From the NCBI GenBank assembly GCA_963820415.1, contig CAWFZT010000008.1:899722-963721 (forward strand): a stretch of 64,000 nucleotides of DNA. The letters run 5' to 3'. Positions 26,530 to 35,884 of this stretch are shown piece after piece. Numbering within the stretch: the stretch's first letter is position 1; each line of letters opens with the position of its first letter. The notes under the pieces were generated by a model. The model worked only from the letters and a program-made list of their open reading frames with translations. It did no database searches and was not told the origin of the DNA. Origin of the DNA: CAWFZT01 sp963820415 (GTDB lineage Bacteria; Chloroflexota; Anaerolineae; Anaerolineales; Anaerolineaceae). A program made the position numbers and the translations under genes.

Positions 26530-26771
26530 CTTACGGCTACGTCCCCGGGGTGCAGACCCCGGACGGAGAAGAGCAGGACGCTTACGTGCTGGGCGTTTTC
26601 GAGCCGCTCGAACACTTCGAAGGGTGCTGCATCGCCGTCATCCATCGCCTGGACGACGATGACGATAAACTGGTGCTCGTCCCAGATGGCATGCTGTACA
26701 CCGACGACCAGGTGCTGGCCCTGACCGAATTCCAGGAACCCTTTTTCAAAGTGGTTGTGATCAGAAATTGA
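26502..26771 (+). pseudogene. 5'-truncated inorganic pyrophosphatase-like gene
   Basis: From 26502 the frame reads RQHGFFYPLAYGYVPGVQ, then DGEEQDAYVLGVFEPLE, CIAVIHRLDDDDDKLVLVPDG and LTEFQEPFFKVVVIR to a stop. This matches the small soluble pyrophosphatase-like proteins but lacks their first ~25 residues. A TAA (26499-26501) precedes it, and the missing part would lie inside the cyclase gene. An ATG at 26550 could make a 73-residue fragment. I infer a deletion that fused the two genes. Confidence 0.6.
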
Positions 26772-26869
26772 GATGAAAGCGCTGAAGCTTGCCGCTTTCG
26801 ATATTCAAATGCGCAGTATACTTCTGGTGTACTTATCAATCTGGGAAAGTGGCTAAAAAAGAGGTTAGC

Positions 26870-27562
26870 ATGGCGCCTTTGAATTCCTTTTTGCCCTTCG
26901 TATCCTGTATCGTCAGTTTAGTCTTCGCCTTCTTCGTCTTCAGGCGCTACCTCGTGCGCAGAGGCATGCACTTGCTGCTGTGGGGCATCGGGATGCTTTT
27001 CTATGCCATCGGCGGTTTTTGCGAAGCAGCCTATAGCGTAGCAGGCTGGCATCCACTTATCTTTCGCCTGTGGTACCTGTTCGGGGCCATCCTGGTGGCC
27101 GCATGGCTGGGCCAGGGCACAGTCTACTTGCTGGCCAGGCGCCGGCTTGCGCATGGGCTGATGATCGTGCTCGGACTGGCATCCCTTTTCGCGGCGATAC
27201 AAGTTTTCAACGCTCAACTCGACCCAACCCAAATGACGGCTGGCAGCGAGCTGAGCGGCCAGGTGATTGTCTCCCCTGGCGTGCGTGTCCTGACGCCCTT
27301 TTTCAACATATATGGCACACTGACCCTGGTCGGCGGAGCAATCTGGTCCGCCATTACATTCTGGCGCAAGCACATCCTCCTCCACCGCGTGATCGGTAAC
27401 GTGTTCATCGCCGTCGGTGCCATCCTGCCGGCCTTCGGCGGCACCTTTAGCAGCTTTGGCATTTCCGGGTCGCTGTATTGGAGCGAGATGCTGGGGGCGG
27501 TGCTGATGTTCATCGGCTTCCTCCGCGCTACCACCCCCATGGCGGCTGAAAAAAAGGCGTGA
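26870..27562 (+). CDS. Hypothetical seven-helix membrane protein
   Basis: 230 aa from ATG 26870, with GAGG 6 nt upstream; the longer frame from 26789 is less likely. About seven hydrophobic segments, with RRYLVRRGMHLLLWGIGMLFYAIGG-type content near the start and SLYWSEMLGAVLMFIGFLR at the end. No catalytic or transport motif that I recognise. A short charged tail (AAEKKA) follows. Function unknown. Confidence 0.6.
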   Translation: MAPLNSFLPFVSCIVSLVFAFFVFRRYLVRRGMHLLLWGIGMLFYAIGGFCEAAYSVAGWHPLIFRLWYLFGAILVAAWLGQGTVYLLARRRLAHGLMIVLGLASLFAAIQVFNAQLDPTQMTAGSELSGQVIVSPGVRVLTPFFNIYGTLTLVGGAIWSAITFWRKHILLHRVIGNVFIAVGAILPAFGGTFSSFGISGSLYWSEMLGAVLMFIGFLRATTPMAAEKKA

Positions 27563-27639
27563 TTGGGATAGATCATTCCAATAAGTGTTGTACAATCGTA
27601 AATGAAACCCATTCTGAATCCCGCCCGCCGAGGTTTCGC

Positions 27640-28053
27640 TTGAAAAAACCGAAACCAGCCCCTCTCATTCACAAAATCGACTGTGTGAGCTTCTACGTGC
27701 CCGACCTGGAGGCCGGCCTGGCCTTTTATCGCGATAGGCTGGGCCATACCCTGGTCTGGCGCGCCGGGCATGCCGTGGGTCTGCGCTTGCCCGGCACGGA
27801 TGCCGAGATCACCCTGCAGGACGAACGGCCGGGCCAGGAGATCGATTTCAAGGTGCCTTCGGTAGATCAGGCTGCCCGGCAGTTCGTCGAGGCCGGGGGA
27901 ACGATCCTCGTGCCGCCCTTCGATATCCAGATCGGGCGGGCGGTAGTGGTGCAGGACCCGTGGGGCAACCCGTACGTGCTGTTAGACGCCAGCAAGGGGC
28001 TGCTGGACACCGATGAAAACGGAAGGGTGATCGGCAACCAGCAGTTAGAATAA
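27640..28053 (+). CDS. VOC (glyoxalase/bleomycin resistance) family protein
   Basis: 137 aa from TTG 27640, which has GAGG 6 nt upstream; an in-frame GTG at 27559 overlaps the previous stop and adds 27 unconserved residues. One VOC domain: KIDCVSFYVPDLEAGLAFYRD, AEITLQDE, VVVQDPWGNPYVLLDAS. Metal positions are only partly present (D/E set without an N-terminal His), so it may be a binding or isomerase-type member. Nudix gene 12 nt downstream, likely the same transcript. Confidence 0.8.
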   Translation: MKKPKPAPLIHKIDCVSFYVPDLEAGLAFYRDRLGHTLVWRAGHAVGLRLPGTDAEITLQDERPGQEIDFKVPSVDQAARQFVEAGGTILVPPFDIQIGRAVVVQDPWGNPYVLLDASKGLLDTDENGRVIGNQQLE

Positions 28054-28065
28054 GGAGGGCAAGCC

Positions 28066-28530
28066 GTGAAAAAAACCAGCGCAGGCATTCTCATGTACCG
28101 GCGCACGCCAACGACCCTGGAAATTTTCCTCGTCCATCCGGGCGGGCCGTTCTGGGCCAAAAAAGACCTGAGCGCCTGGTCGATCCCTAAAGGTGAGATC
28201 GGCGCCGAACAGCCGGTTGAGGCCGCCCGGCGGGAGTTCTTCGAGGAGACCGGGGCAAAAATAGAAGGCGAGCTGCTCCCGCTGTCGCCGCAGAAGCAGA
28301 AGAGCGGCAAGAACATCTACGCCTGGGCAGTCGAAGGCGACCTCGACCCGGCTGCCATTACCAGCAACACCTTCGAGCTGGAATGGCCGCCTCACTCAGG
28401 GCAGGTGCAGCGTTTCCCCGAGATCGACAAAGCCGCCTGGTTCTCGGTGCAGTTGGCCATCCAGAAAATCAACCCCGCCCAGACCGGCTTTATCTACGAA
28501 CTGATCAATAAACTGGGGGTGAATATTTGA
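28066..28530 (+). CDS. Nudix hydrolase
   Basis: 154 aa from GTG 28066 (AAGGAGG 9 nt upstream). Nudix box G-x5-E-x7-REF-x-EET-G with GEIGAEQPVEAARREFFEE at about 45-63. The N-terminus KKTSAGILMYRR and the WSIPKGE segment match the NUDIX proteins of ~155 aa that act on NTP, NDP-sugar or Ap4A-type substrates. Specificity cannot be read from sequence. Confidence 0.9.
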   Translation: MKKTSAGILMYRRTPTTLEIFLVHPGGPFWAKKDLSAWSIPKGEIGAEQPVEAARREFFEETGAKIEGELLPLSPQKQKSGKNIYAWAVEGDLDPAAITSNTFELEWPPHSGQVQRFPEIDKAAWFSVQLAIQKINPAQTGFIYELINKLGVNI

Positions 28531-28541
28531 CCCCTCTCGAA

Positions 28542-28611
28542 TGGTCATCCTGAATGCCCCGTTTTGTTGTATTTAACCGACCATCAAAACGTAAGGGGCA
28601 TGAAGGATCTA
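28542..28611. repeat. GTCATCCTGA...GAAGGATCT repeat remnant
   Basis: GGTCATCCTGAATGCCCCG at 28542 and GGGGCATGAAGGATCT ending at 28610 are imperfect inverted ends. The inner stem is ATGCCCCGTTTTG (28554-28566) against CAAAACG-TAA-GGGGCAT (28585-28601). It marks the left border of an A+T-rich stretch. Confidence 0.45.
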
Positions 28612-28714
28612 TCAGCACCAGCGGAAAGTCACCTATTCTTTATAGAATTGTACGGGATGTTACTAATCCACATAATTCCTAGCTATTTAGAATTAGACAA
28701 CCAGGTGAATAATC

Positions 28715-29260
28715 ATGCAATATCGAGAAGTAATCGAACTTGTCGCTAACATACTAAAGGAGTTCGATTCAGAACGTCCTGTTCATAAAGTTTTCCAACC
28801 AGGAATTGGTCCATTTGGCGAACCACAAATTGTTGCAGAAATTGCGAAAAGATTGTCAAAGAGGGGAATATCAGCACGGACAAAACGTGCCCCAGATTTA
28901 GAAATACAAGATGAATGGGCGATAGAGTTTAAAATAGTGCGTCCATTCGGAGATAATGGAAAGGAAGCTGAAAATTGGAGTGTGAATGTGCTTCATCCAT
29001 ATTCTGGAAATATTAGCCTGATTGGGGATGCTATCAAATTAAGTGGGATAAAAAACAATCATCGAAAAGCCCTATTCGTCATTGGTTATGAACATGATCC
29101 TGCAAAGATAAGCCTTGATCCTTTAATACTCTCATTCGAGTTAATCGCTAAAGAGGTAATGGCAATACCCTTAGAGGAAAGAATTGAAGAAAAAAGAGGT
29201 CATTTAGTTCATCCTGAACATCAAGTGCTTCGATGTATCGGTTGGGAATTAGGATTATGA
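28715..29260 (+). CDS. PD-(D/E)XK nuclease-like protein, horizontally acquired
   Basis: 181 aa, not a family I can name. P60-D61 followed by E71-F-K73 (APDLEIQDEWAIEFKI) fits a PD-(D/E)XK active site, with R56/K58 before it and the acidic E37 in a preceding helix. The gene and its flanks (28600-29370) are much richer in A+T and use A/T-ending codons, unlike all neighbours. No methyltransferase is adjacent. It could be a solitary restriction-type or defence nuclease. Confidence 0.5.
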   Translation: MQYREVIELVANILKEFDSERPVHKVFQPGIGPFGEPQIVAEIAKRLSKRGISARTKRAPDLEIQDEWAIEFKIVRPFGDNGKEAENWSVNVLHPYSGNISLIGDAIKLSGIKNNHRKALFVIGYEHDPAKISLDPLILSFELIAKEVMAIPLEERIEEKRGHLVHPEHQVLRCIGWELGL

Positions 29261-29376
29261 AGACTTTTTTTGGTTTTTATGGGTGGTTTGCCAATCTACT
29301 TAATTTGGACTTCGGAATTGTCAATTATCACATTCGAATACCAATTTATCTCCAAAGATATTATAGGACCTGTTAG

Positions 29377-30000
29377 ATGGGCTCTATCTTACCCCAGCGC
29401 GAATACTCCTCCCAGGAGTTCAAAAAACTCACCCTCAAATCCGACCGGGTGATCCAGAAAGACTTCATGGGCTGCACCTTCCTCAAGTGCAACTTCAGCG
29501 AAACTCTCTTCCAGGAGTGCCGCTTCCACGAGTGTAAATTCCGGGAATGCGACCTCAGCCTGGCCAACCTCAAGGACAGCACCTTCAACAGCACGCGTTT
29601 CGAAGATTCTCAGATCATCGGCGTGGATTGGACGCAGACCGCCTGGGCTAAAAACAAGTTCATCGTCTTCAAGCCGGTCGACTTCATCGGCAGTGTGCTC
29701 AACCATTCCACATTTTCCGGCCTGAAGATGAAGCAAATCCAGATCGTGCGCTGCATCGCTCACGACGTGTCCTTCGAGGAAGCCGATCTGACCTCGGCCG
29801 ACTGCACGTTTACCGACTTCAACAGCAGCCGCTTCATACATACCAACCTTACCGAAGCCGACTTCACCGGCGCTACCAATTACACCATCGCCCCCCAGTT
29901 TAATATTTTGAAGAAAACCAAATTCTCCTTGCCAGAGGCTATGGCGCTGCTGTACGGGCTGGATATAATTCTGAATGAATATCGATCCCCGGAAGTTTAG
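29377..30000 (+). CDS. Pentapeptide repeat protein, Qnr/MfpA-like
   Basis: 207 aa made largely of A(D/N)LxX-type pentapeptides (CTFLK CNFSE TLFQE CRFHE CKFRE CDLSL ANLKD STFNS). A loop-like break around 83-100 and a second repeat block (about 101-175) follow. Two coil blocks with a hinge resemble the Qnr family, DNA mimics that protect gyrase from quinolones or natural gyrase poisons. The C-terminus (LPEAMALLYGLDIIL) forms the usual capping helix. It starts exactly where G+C returns to normal. Confidence 0.8.
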   Translation: MGSILPQREYSSQEFKKLTLKSDRVIQKDFMGCTFLKCNFSETLFQECRFHECKFRECDLSLANLKDSTFNSTRFEDSQIIGVDWTQTAWAKNKFIVFKPVDFIGSVLNHSTFSGLKMKQIQIVRCIAHDVSFEEADLTSADCTFTDFNSSRFIHTNLTEADFTGATNYTIAPQFNILKKTKFSLPEAMALLYGLDIILNEYRSPEV

Positions 30001-30263
30001 CTTTCTACCCTTTCGAAAGCCGGTAACGACCTTCTTTCATAGGGGCTGCGCATCCTACAAAACAATTTCTTGCATTCGCGGACTAAGTCTTTTTTTCGTT
30101 GACTACATCAACCTTGCAGTCTAATAAAGTTTCGAAGTCAAGCATCAAAACAGCATGATCTACTAGACTGGAGCCAGAGACGAAAGTGCCCGAAATAACC
30201 AAGAGTTAGATGTTTGCGGTTTTATATACGCTGGCCAGGTCGATATTCTGTTCAAAAGAGGTT

Positions 30264-30991
30264 TCAGCCTGGGGCAGGGCTGCCTTCCTGTATCTCTAAG
30301 AATAGCGGACAATGGTCGCTATATTTCAGCCACACCTGGGGGTTGCCGACCCTGACTTTCCCAAGCCTTTTCAGCCAGCGCCGGGGAGTAAAAATATAAT
30401 CGAGATGAAACGGCTGCTCGATGTTACGGTTCATAAAAAAGGTAGACTGGCTTTCCCGTCCCTGGGTCTCGCGGTAGAAATAATGGTAGGCGCTGACAAT
30501 ATCCAGGTCGGCTAAGGCGCGCACTACCCAGTCGTGGCTGCCAAGCCGGACGAGTTGGTTCTGCTGCGGATTACTGTTCAGATCGCCCATTAAAATCGTA
30601 TCACTTTCCTGGATAAAGCTGCGATAAGTGATGATCGCCAGGTTTACCTGGGCAACATAGCTCAAACGCGGGTCGTCATGTTCCATCGCCCAAACCGCCA
30701 ACAAGTTAAAGTTTGTCCTCCGGAAACCTTTACAGGTACGCAGAAATGGATGGATGGATCGTAACAGGCGTCAGGCCTGAACTCCAGGTTGCTCCAGGAA
30801 AAGATACCCAGGCCGCGGTTGGCATTTTCACCGAACCATAACTGTCTGGTAGGTGGGGGCAGTATGCCCTTCCACTTGAGTTTATCGGGATGTTCACATT
30901 CCTGGATAACCGCCAGGTCCGGTGCGCCGCGGGCAATGCGCGAGTATTTTTTGCGAAAGGCGCCCTGACAGTTCCAGGTGACGAGTTTCAT
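30264..30991 (-). pseudogene. Endonuclease/exonuclease/phosphatase family gene, one frameshift
   Basis: Frame 1 from ATG 30991 (KLVTWNCQGAF, ...APDLAVIQECEHP...) shifts near 30708 into frame 2 (FNLLAVWAMEHDD..., ILMGDLNSNP, SFLHLDYIF-type, YSDHCPLFLEI). Restoring one T (ACTTTAAC to ACTTTTAAC) gives a continuous ~242 aa protein. All EEP active-site motifs survive (N, E, D-x-N, SDH). The family cleaves phosphodiesters or phosphoesters. Recent mutation or sequence error; 1-nt deletion. Confidence 0.75.
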
Positions 30992-31001
30992 AGAGTATTC
31001 A

Positions 31002-31124
31002 TTAGCGCTCCAGGCCGGGGTGGAGGGCCCGGTAGGCTTCAGCGTAGCGCCATCGCCTCCAGGATTGTACCTGTTCCATGCGTCGTGCCGCTGGCAGATC
31101 GACAAATTGGCCAGAGAACGCCAT
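31002..31124 (-). CDS. Possible 40-residue protein or gene-end remnant
   Basis: ATG 31124 to TAA 31002: starts MAFSGQFVDLPAARRMEQ, ends RALHPGLER. Basic, Trp/Arg-rich middle (SWRRWRYAEAYR). Its stop is 10 nt before the EEP start. No ribosome site that I can see. It may be the tail of a lost gene between ugd and the EEP gene. Confidence 0.25.
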   Translation of the reverse strand: MAFSGQFVDLPAARRMEQVQSWRRWRYAEAYRALHPGLER

Positions 31125-31165
31125 AATGGTGACAGTCAGGATCTAGGCGTAAATGAACGGCTTGA

Positions 31166-32543
31166 TCAAATCGCCGGAATATGGGTTAGCGGCGGTTTGC
31201 CGATGGCGTAAACATTGAAGCCGATGGCGTGTAGCTTTTTGTGGTCGAGAATGTTGCGCCCATCGAAGATGAAAGCTGGTTTGGCCATCGATTTATAAAT
31301 GACGTCGTAATCGAGGTTAGTAAACTGGGCCCAATCGGTCAGGATGGCGATGGCATGTGCGCCTTTAGCCGCCGCGTACGGGTCCGGCTCGAAGCAGACG
31401 AGCTGGGCAGCTCCTCCAAGGTCGGCGCGGGCATTATCGAGGGCGTGCGGATCGGTCAGGACGATTTCAGCCCGTTCCTCCAATAAGGCCCGGCAAACCG
31501 CCAGGGCGGGCGAATCGCGCGTGTCGCTGGTGTTAGCTTTGAAGGCCGCCCCAAACAGGGCGATGCGCTTGCCCGCAACTGTGTTGAACATTGAAGAGAC
31601 CATATTGGAGACGAAACGCATCTGCTGGTGCTCGTTCATCTTGATCACCTGCTCCCAGTAGCTGGCGACTTCGCCCAGTCCGTAATATTCGCACAGATAA
31701 ACCAGGTTAAGAATATCCTTGCGAAAACAGGAACCTCCAAAACCGACGCTGGCGCGCAGGAAACTACGCCCGATGCGGCTGTCCAGGCCGATGGCGTGAG
31801 ACACTTCGGTGACGTCTGCCCCGGTTTTTTCACACAGGGCCGAGATGGCATTGATCGACGAGACGCGTTGAGCCAGGAAAGCGTTAGCCGCCAGCTTGGA
31901 CAGCTCGCTCGACCACAGGTTGGTGGTAATGATCCGTTCGAGCGGCACCCATTGGGCGTAGAGATCGACGATAGCCTGCACAGCCTTCTGCCCTGAGGGC
32001 GAATCCTTGCCGCCAATCAACACCCGGTCTGGGTTCTGCATATCCTGGATGGCAGTGCCTTCCGCCAGGAACTCGGGGTTGGAGACAATGTCGAAATGCA
32101 GGCCGGCCGAGTTGTAATTGAGAATGTGCTCCATGGCCTCGGCCGTGCGCACCGGCAAGCGTGCTTTTCTCCACCACGATCTTGGGGGAAGTTGAGTTTT
32201 CCACGATCTGGCGGGCGGTCTTTTCCCAGTACTGCAAATCAGCCGCCCGGCCTGCCCCCTGTCCAAAACTCTTGGTGGGGGTATTCACACTGACAAAGAT
32301 GATATCCGCTTCAGCGATGTGGCGGTTGACGTCAGTGGAAAAGAACAGGTTCCGCCCGCGTGCACTACGCACCACCTCGTCCAGGCCCGGCTCGTAAATG
32401 GGAAGCTGGTCAGATTGCCAGGCCTGAATGCGCGCCTCATTGATATCGACGACTACGACGCGATGCTGGGGGCAGTGGCTGGCAATGACAGCCATGGTCG
32501 GCCCGCCCACGTAACCCGCGCCAATACACAGGATGTTGGTCAC
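31166..32543 (-). pseudogene. UDP-glucose 6-dehydrogenase-like gene, one frameshift
   Basis: Starts ATG 32543 (NILCIGAGYVGGPTMAVIA); ADIIFVSVNTPTK and KIVVEKSTL follow. One extra base near 32158 (ACGCTTGCC for ACGCTGCC) shifts the frame, which resumes with PVRTAEAMEHIL, FDIVSNPEFLAEGTA, the catalytic Cys in SVGFGGSCFRKD and AFKANTSDTRDSP. Corrected length ~459 aa fits UGD/UDP-ManNAc-type dehydrogenases that make nucleotide-sugar acids for polysaccharides. All motifs intact; possibly a sequence error. Confidence 0.85.
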
Positions 32544-32689
32544 TAGAAAAGCTCCTTATTAGATTATCCGCCGCATTCCTTTCTTTTATTCCATCGAAGG
32601 GCCAGGCTTTAGCAGCTGCTGCCAGTTTCCCCCTTCCAGCAAAATCTAGCGGTGGGGATTTCAGGCCTAATTATAATTCAGAATTTCTT

Positions 32690-33130
32690 TCAACTGTCTG
32701 ACAGCATTTCCGCCAGGGCGCGCAGGCCCAGCAGGTAGGAGCGCAGGCCCAACCCGCTAATCGTCCCGGCGCACACGGCTGAAACCAGCGACCGTTGGCG
32801 GAATTCTTCTCGGGCGTGGACATTGGAAAGGTGCACTTCGATAACCGGCAGGCCAATAGCGGCAATAGCGTCCCGCAGGGCCACCGAAGTATGCGTATAC
32901 CCGGCAGGGTTGAACACTACGCCGGATGCCCAATTGCGCGCTTCGTGCAGGGCGTCGATTAGAGCGCCTTCGTGGTTCGACTGGAAGCTGCGCACCTCCA
33001 CCCCCAATCCTTTGCCCAATTCAACCAGGCGCCGGTTGATCTCATCCAGGGTCAGGCTGCCGTAAATAGCCGGCTCACGCTGGCCCAGCAGGTTTAGATT
33101 GGGACCGTGCAAAACCAAGATCGAGTGCAT
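32690..33130 (-). CDS. aroQ: 3-dehydroquinate dehydratase, type II
   Basis: 146 aa from ATG 33130 (CGGAGGAAAC upstream). ILVLHGPNLNLLGQRE at the N-terminus, the catalytic Tyr in REPAIYG, VVFNPAGYTHTSVAL and EVHLSNVHAREEFR. Dodecameric AroD-II that dehydrates 3-dehydroquinate to 3-dehydroshikimate. Last gene of the aro operon; its start overlaps aroKB by 56 nt. Confidence 0.96.
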   Translation of the reverse strand: MHSILVLHGPNLNLLGQREPAIYGSLTLDEINRRLVELGKGLGVEVRSFQSNHEGALIDALHEARNWASGVVFNPAGYTHTSVALRDAIAAIGLPVIEVHLSNVHAREEFRQRSLVSAVCAGTISGLGLRSYLLGLRALAEMLSDS

Positions 33131-34712
33131 GTTTCCTCCGCTCGTCATCCACCTCTATGCCCAGTTTAACTTCACCCACTCTGACCGGCAAGGCAAAGCG
33201 CACTTTACTGCCGGCGCGTTTCTTGTCCAGTGCCATGGCCCGCAGGATTTTATCCGTTTCGAGATCCGTTGGAATTGTCGTAGGAAGGCCCAGGCCCGCC
33301 AGTAAGCCGGCAATCATCTGACTCAAGCCGGCCTCCGCCAGCCCCATCTCTTCCGCCAGGCGCGCTTCGACCACCATCCCGATTGACACAGCTTCGCCAT
33401 GCCGCAGGCGAAAGCCAGACGCCAACTCGATGGCATGACCGACAGTATGCCCCAGGTTCAACGCCGCCCGCTGGTTTTGTTCGAAAGGATCGGCTTCGAT
33501 CACCTGGATCTTGACCGCCATGCCACGCCGGACGATTTCAGGCAGCCGGGCCTGCAATTCCTGGGGGTCATCCAGGTTTTTCAGGCCGGCGCAGCATGCC
33601 AGCAGGTAGGGGTCAGCCAGCAGACCGTGCTTGACCGTTTCAGCCATGCCACTGCGCAGTTCATCTATAGGGAGAGTCGCCAGGGTCAGGGGATCAGCCA
33701 GTACCAGGGCCGGGGCATGGAACGCTCCGACCAGGTTTTTCCCCTGCGGCAGGTCGACCCCGGTCTTCCCGCCCAGGCTGGCATCCACCATGCCCAGGAG
33801 GGTGGTCGGCGCAGCTACCCAGCGCACCCCGCGCAGGTAGGTGGCAGCCGCGAAACCGGCCTGGTCGCTGACCACGCCGCCTCCCAGGGCTACGATGGTG
33901 CTATTGCGCTCTACGCCGGCAGCCATGAAAGCTTCCCACAGGCTGGAAATGGTTTGCATGGTTTTATGGTCTTCACCGGCCTCAATCAACGCCAGACTTA
34001 CTGCGTATCCACTGCCCTGCAGGGCTTTTTCCACCCGCCCGGCGTATAAAGCGGCAACATTTTTATCGCTTACCACTACGACCGGCCCCGCCAGCCGGCG
34101 CTGGAGCAGCAGCTCGCCCATGCTGTCCAAACCACCCGGCTGCACACGCACATCGTATCCCTCTGAATACGGATTTTTGGCTTCTGCCATCCCCTGGATG
34201 TGGAACATACCCAGGCGGATTTGCGCTTCCCAGGCCGCCTGCTCGGGGTCCAGCCGTGCGGTATCCAGTTGAAGGGAGAACGAAGCGTAATGGTCTTTGC
34301 GCTGTTCGAGCAAACCCTTCAACCGGGTAGAGGCATCTCCGGCCAGCAACGGGCGCAAATAAGCGCCGCTTTGCAGGCGCGCCGACAGGACATCTGGCGA
34401 GGCGTCCAGCAGCACGACCGGGGCGCAGTCTTCCACCAGGCGGCGGGTCTCGCTATTTACCAGCGTCCCTCCTCCCAGGGCGACCACCATGACTCCCTCT
34501 GCCAGCAGCCTGTGCAATTCGGCCTGTTCATAAGCGCGGAAAGCAGGTTCACCTTCTATCGAAAAAATTTCCCCCACGTTTTTACCCAGGCGGGTTTCGA
34601 TTTCCCCGTCCAGGTCGTGAAAAGGCAGGCCGAGGTTGCGGGCTAACAGGCGCCCGACGGTGCTTTTCCCCGAGCCGGGAGGCCCATAAATGAAAAGTGT
34701 ACCGTTTTTCAT
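33075..34712 (-). CDS. aroKB: Bifunctional shikimate kinase / 3-dehydroquinate synthase
   Basis: 545 aa from ATG 34712, an ATGA overlap with aroC. Residues 1-165 are shikimate kinase: Walker A GPPGSGKST (10-18), FHDLDGEIE, GGGTLVN, AYLRPLLAG lid. From about 175 on is dehydroquinate synthase: GEDHKTMQTISSLW, VALGGGVVSDQAGFAAATYLRG, TTLLGMVDASLGGKTGVDL, and Zn ligands in NLGHTVGHAIE and RHGEAVSIGM. The fusion supplies steps 2 and 5 of the shikimate pathway from one chain. Confidence 0.95.
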   Translation of the reverse strand: MKNGTLFIYGPPGSGKSTVGRLLARNLGLPFHDLDGEIETRLGKNVGEIFSIEGEPAFRAYEQAELHRLLAEGVMVVALGGGTLVNSETRRLVEDCAPVVLLDASPDVLSARLQSGAYLRPLLAGDASTRLKGLLEQRKDHYASFSLQLDTARLDPEQAAWEAQIRLGMFHIQGMAEAKNPYSEGYDVRVQPGGLDSMGELLLQRRLAGPVVVVSDKNVAALYAGRVEKALQGSGYAVSLALIEAGEDHKTMQTISSLWEAFMAAGVERNSTIVALGGGVVSDQAGFAAATYLRGVRWVAAPTTLLGMVDASLGGKTGVDLPQGKNLVGAFHAPALVLADPLTLATLPIDELRSGMAETVKHGLLADPYLLACCAGLKNLDDPQELQARLPEIVRRGMAVKIQVIEADPFEQNQRAALNLGHTVGHAIELASGFRLRHGEAVSIGMVVEARLAEEMGLAEAGLSQMIAGLLAGLGLPTTIPTDLETDKILRAMALDKKRAGSKVRFALPVRVGEVKLGIEVDDERRKHALDLGFARSQSKPAGPA

Positions 34713-35881
34713 ACCGGCCACCAGGTATGCTCCAAGGCGTCCATGGGCAGATCAGGCAGGCGCATCTGGCGTAGGTCCGCGAAGCGCGGCAGCAACTCTG
34801 CCATAGAATCACCGCCCAGTTTTTCCAGCAGGGCGTCTGCCAGGACGAAGGCCAGCATGGCTTCTACCACAACCACGGCGCGCGGCACCGGGCAGAAATC
34901 GGAGCGTTCATATTGGGTTGGAACCGGCTGCCCGCTGGCCAAATCGACCGTTTCCTGGGGAGACAGGGTGGTGGCAATCGGTTTCATGGCGGCGCGGACA
35001 ATTAGCGGCTGCCCGGTGGTGATCCCGCCTTCCAGCCCACCGCTGCGGTTAGCTGGCCGGACGAGCCGCTCGCCATCCACCTGGATCGGGTCGTGTACCT
35101 GTGTGCCGGTCAGGCGGGAATTTTCAAAAGCCGGCCCGATTTCCACACCTTTGATAGCCTGGATGCTCAGCACAGCAGCTCCCAGTCGGGCATCCAGGCG
35201 CCGGTCCCACTGCGTGTAAGAACCCAGGCCGGGCGGCAGCCCCAGCACCGCCACCTCGATCACCCCGCCCAGGGTGTCGCGCGCCTGCATGACCTGCTGG
35301 ATGCGAGTATGCATGGCCTGGTCGGCTTCAGGCTGCGGACAGCCTACCTCCGATTCCCGCCCCTGGCGGATACGCTCTGCCAGGTTTATATCTTTTAAAT
35401 TGGCGGCGATTTCGCCAATTGAACAGACGTACCCGCCCACCTGGATGCCAAACTGGGCCAGAAACAGGCGGCAGGCGGCGCCAACCGCCACGCGCGCGGC
35501 AGTCTCGCGGGCGGAGGCGCGCTCCAACGCCGGGCGCAGGTCGGAGTAGCCATATTTGACCGCACCGGTCAGGTCGGCGTGCCCGGGGCGCGGCCGGGTA
35601 AAGGGCGGCACGGCTTGGCCGCGCCATTTCTCGTGGTCACGGTTGGCGATTAAAAAGGCCAATGGGGCGCCGGTGGTCAGGCCGTCCATCACACCGGACA
35701 GGATTTGCGCCTGATCGTATTCGATTTTCATGCGTGGCCCGGCGCCAAAACCCTGCTGGCGGCGCGCCAGGTCCTGGTTGATCGCCTCGGCTGCCAGGGG
35801 CAATCCGGCTGGCAGCCCTTCGAGGATGGCTGCCAGGGCCGGTCCATGCGATTCGCCTGCGGTGAGAAAGTGTAGAGCCAT
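34709..35881 (-). CDS. aroC: Chorismate synthase
   Basis: 390 aa from ATG 35881. A neighbouring ATG at 35884 is only 3 nt from GGGAGG, so the second is better spaced. LTAGESHGPAL, GRMKIE-type GPRMKIEYD, RPGHADLTGAVKYG, ERASARETAARVA and GGLEGGITTGQPL are diagnostic. It makes chorismate from EPSP using reduced FMN. Stop overlaps the next start (ATGA). Confidence 0.97.
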   Translation of the reverse strand: MALHFLTAGESHGPALAAILEGLPAGLPLAAEAINQDLARRQQGFGAGPRMKIEYDQAQILSGVMDGLTTGAPLAFLIANRDHEKWRGQAVPPFTRPRPGHADLTGAVKYGYSDLRPALERASARETAARVAVGAACRLFLAQFGIQVGGYVCSIGEIAANLKDINLAERIRQGRESEVGCPQPEADQAMHTRIQQVMQARDTLGGVIEVAVLGLPPGLGSYTQWDRRLDARLGAAVLSIQAIKGVEIGPAFENSRLTGTQVHDPIQVDGERLVRPANRSGGLEGGITTGQPLIVRAAMKPIATTLSPQETVDLASGQPVPTQYERSDFCPVPRAVVVVEAMLAFVLADALLEKLGGDSMAELLPRFADLRQMRLPDLPMDALEHTWWPV

Positions 35882-35884
35882 CAT

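Noticed and set aside
28564..28749. 61-codon ORF overlapping the start of the PD-(D/E)XK-like gene
   Set aside because: No ribosome site, runs through a repeat, and overlaps a better-supported start at 28715.
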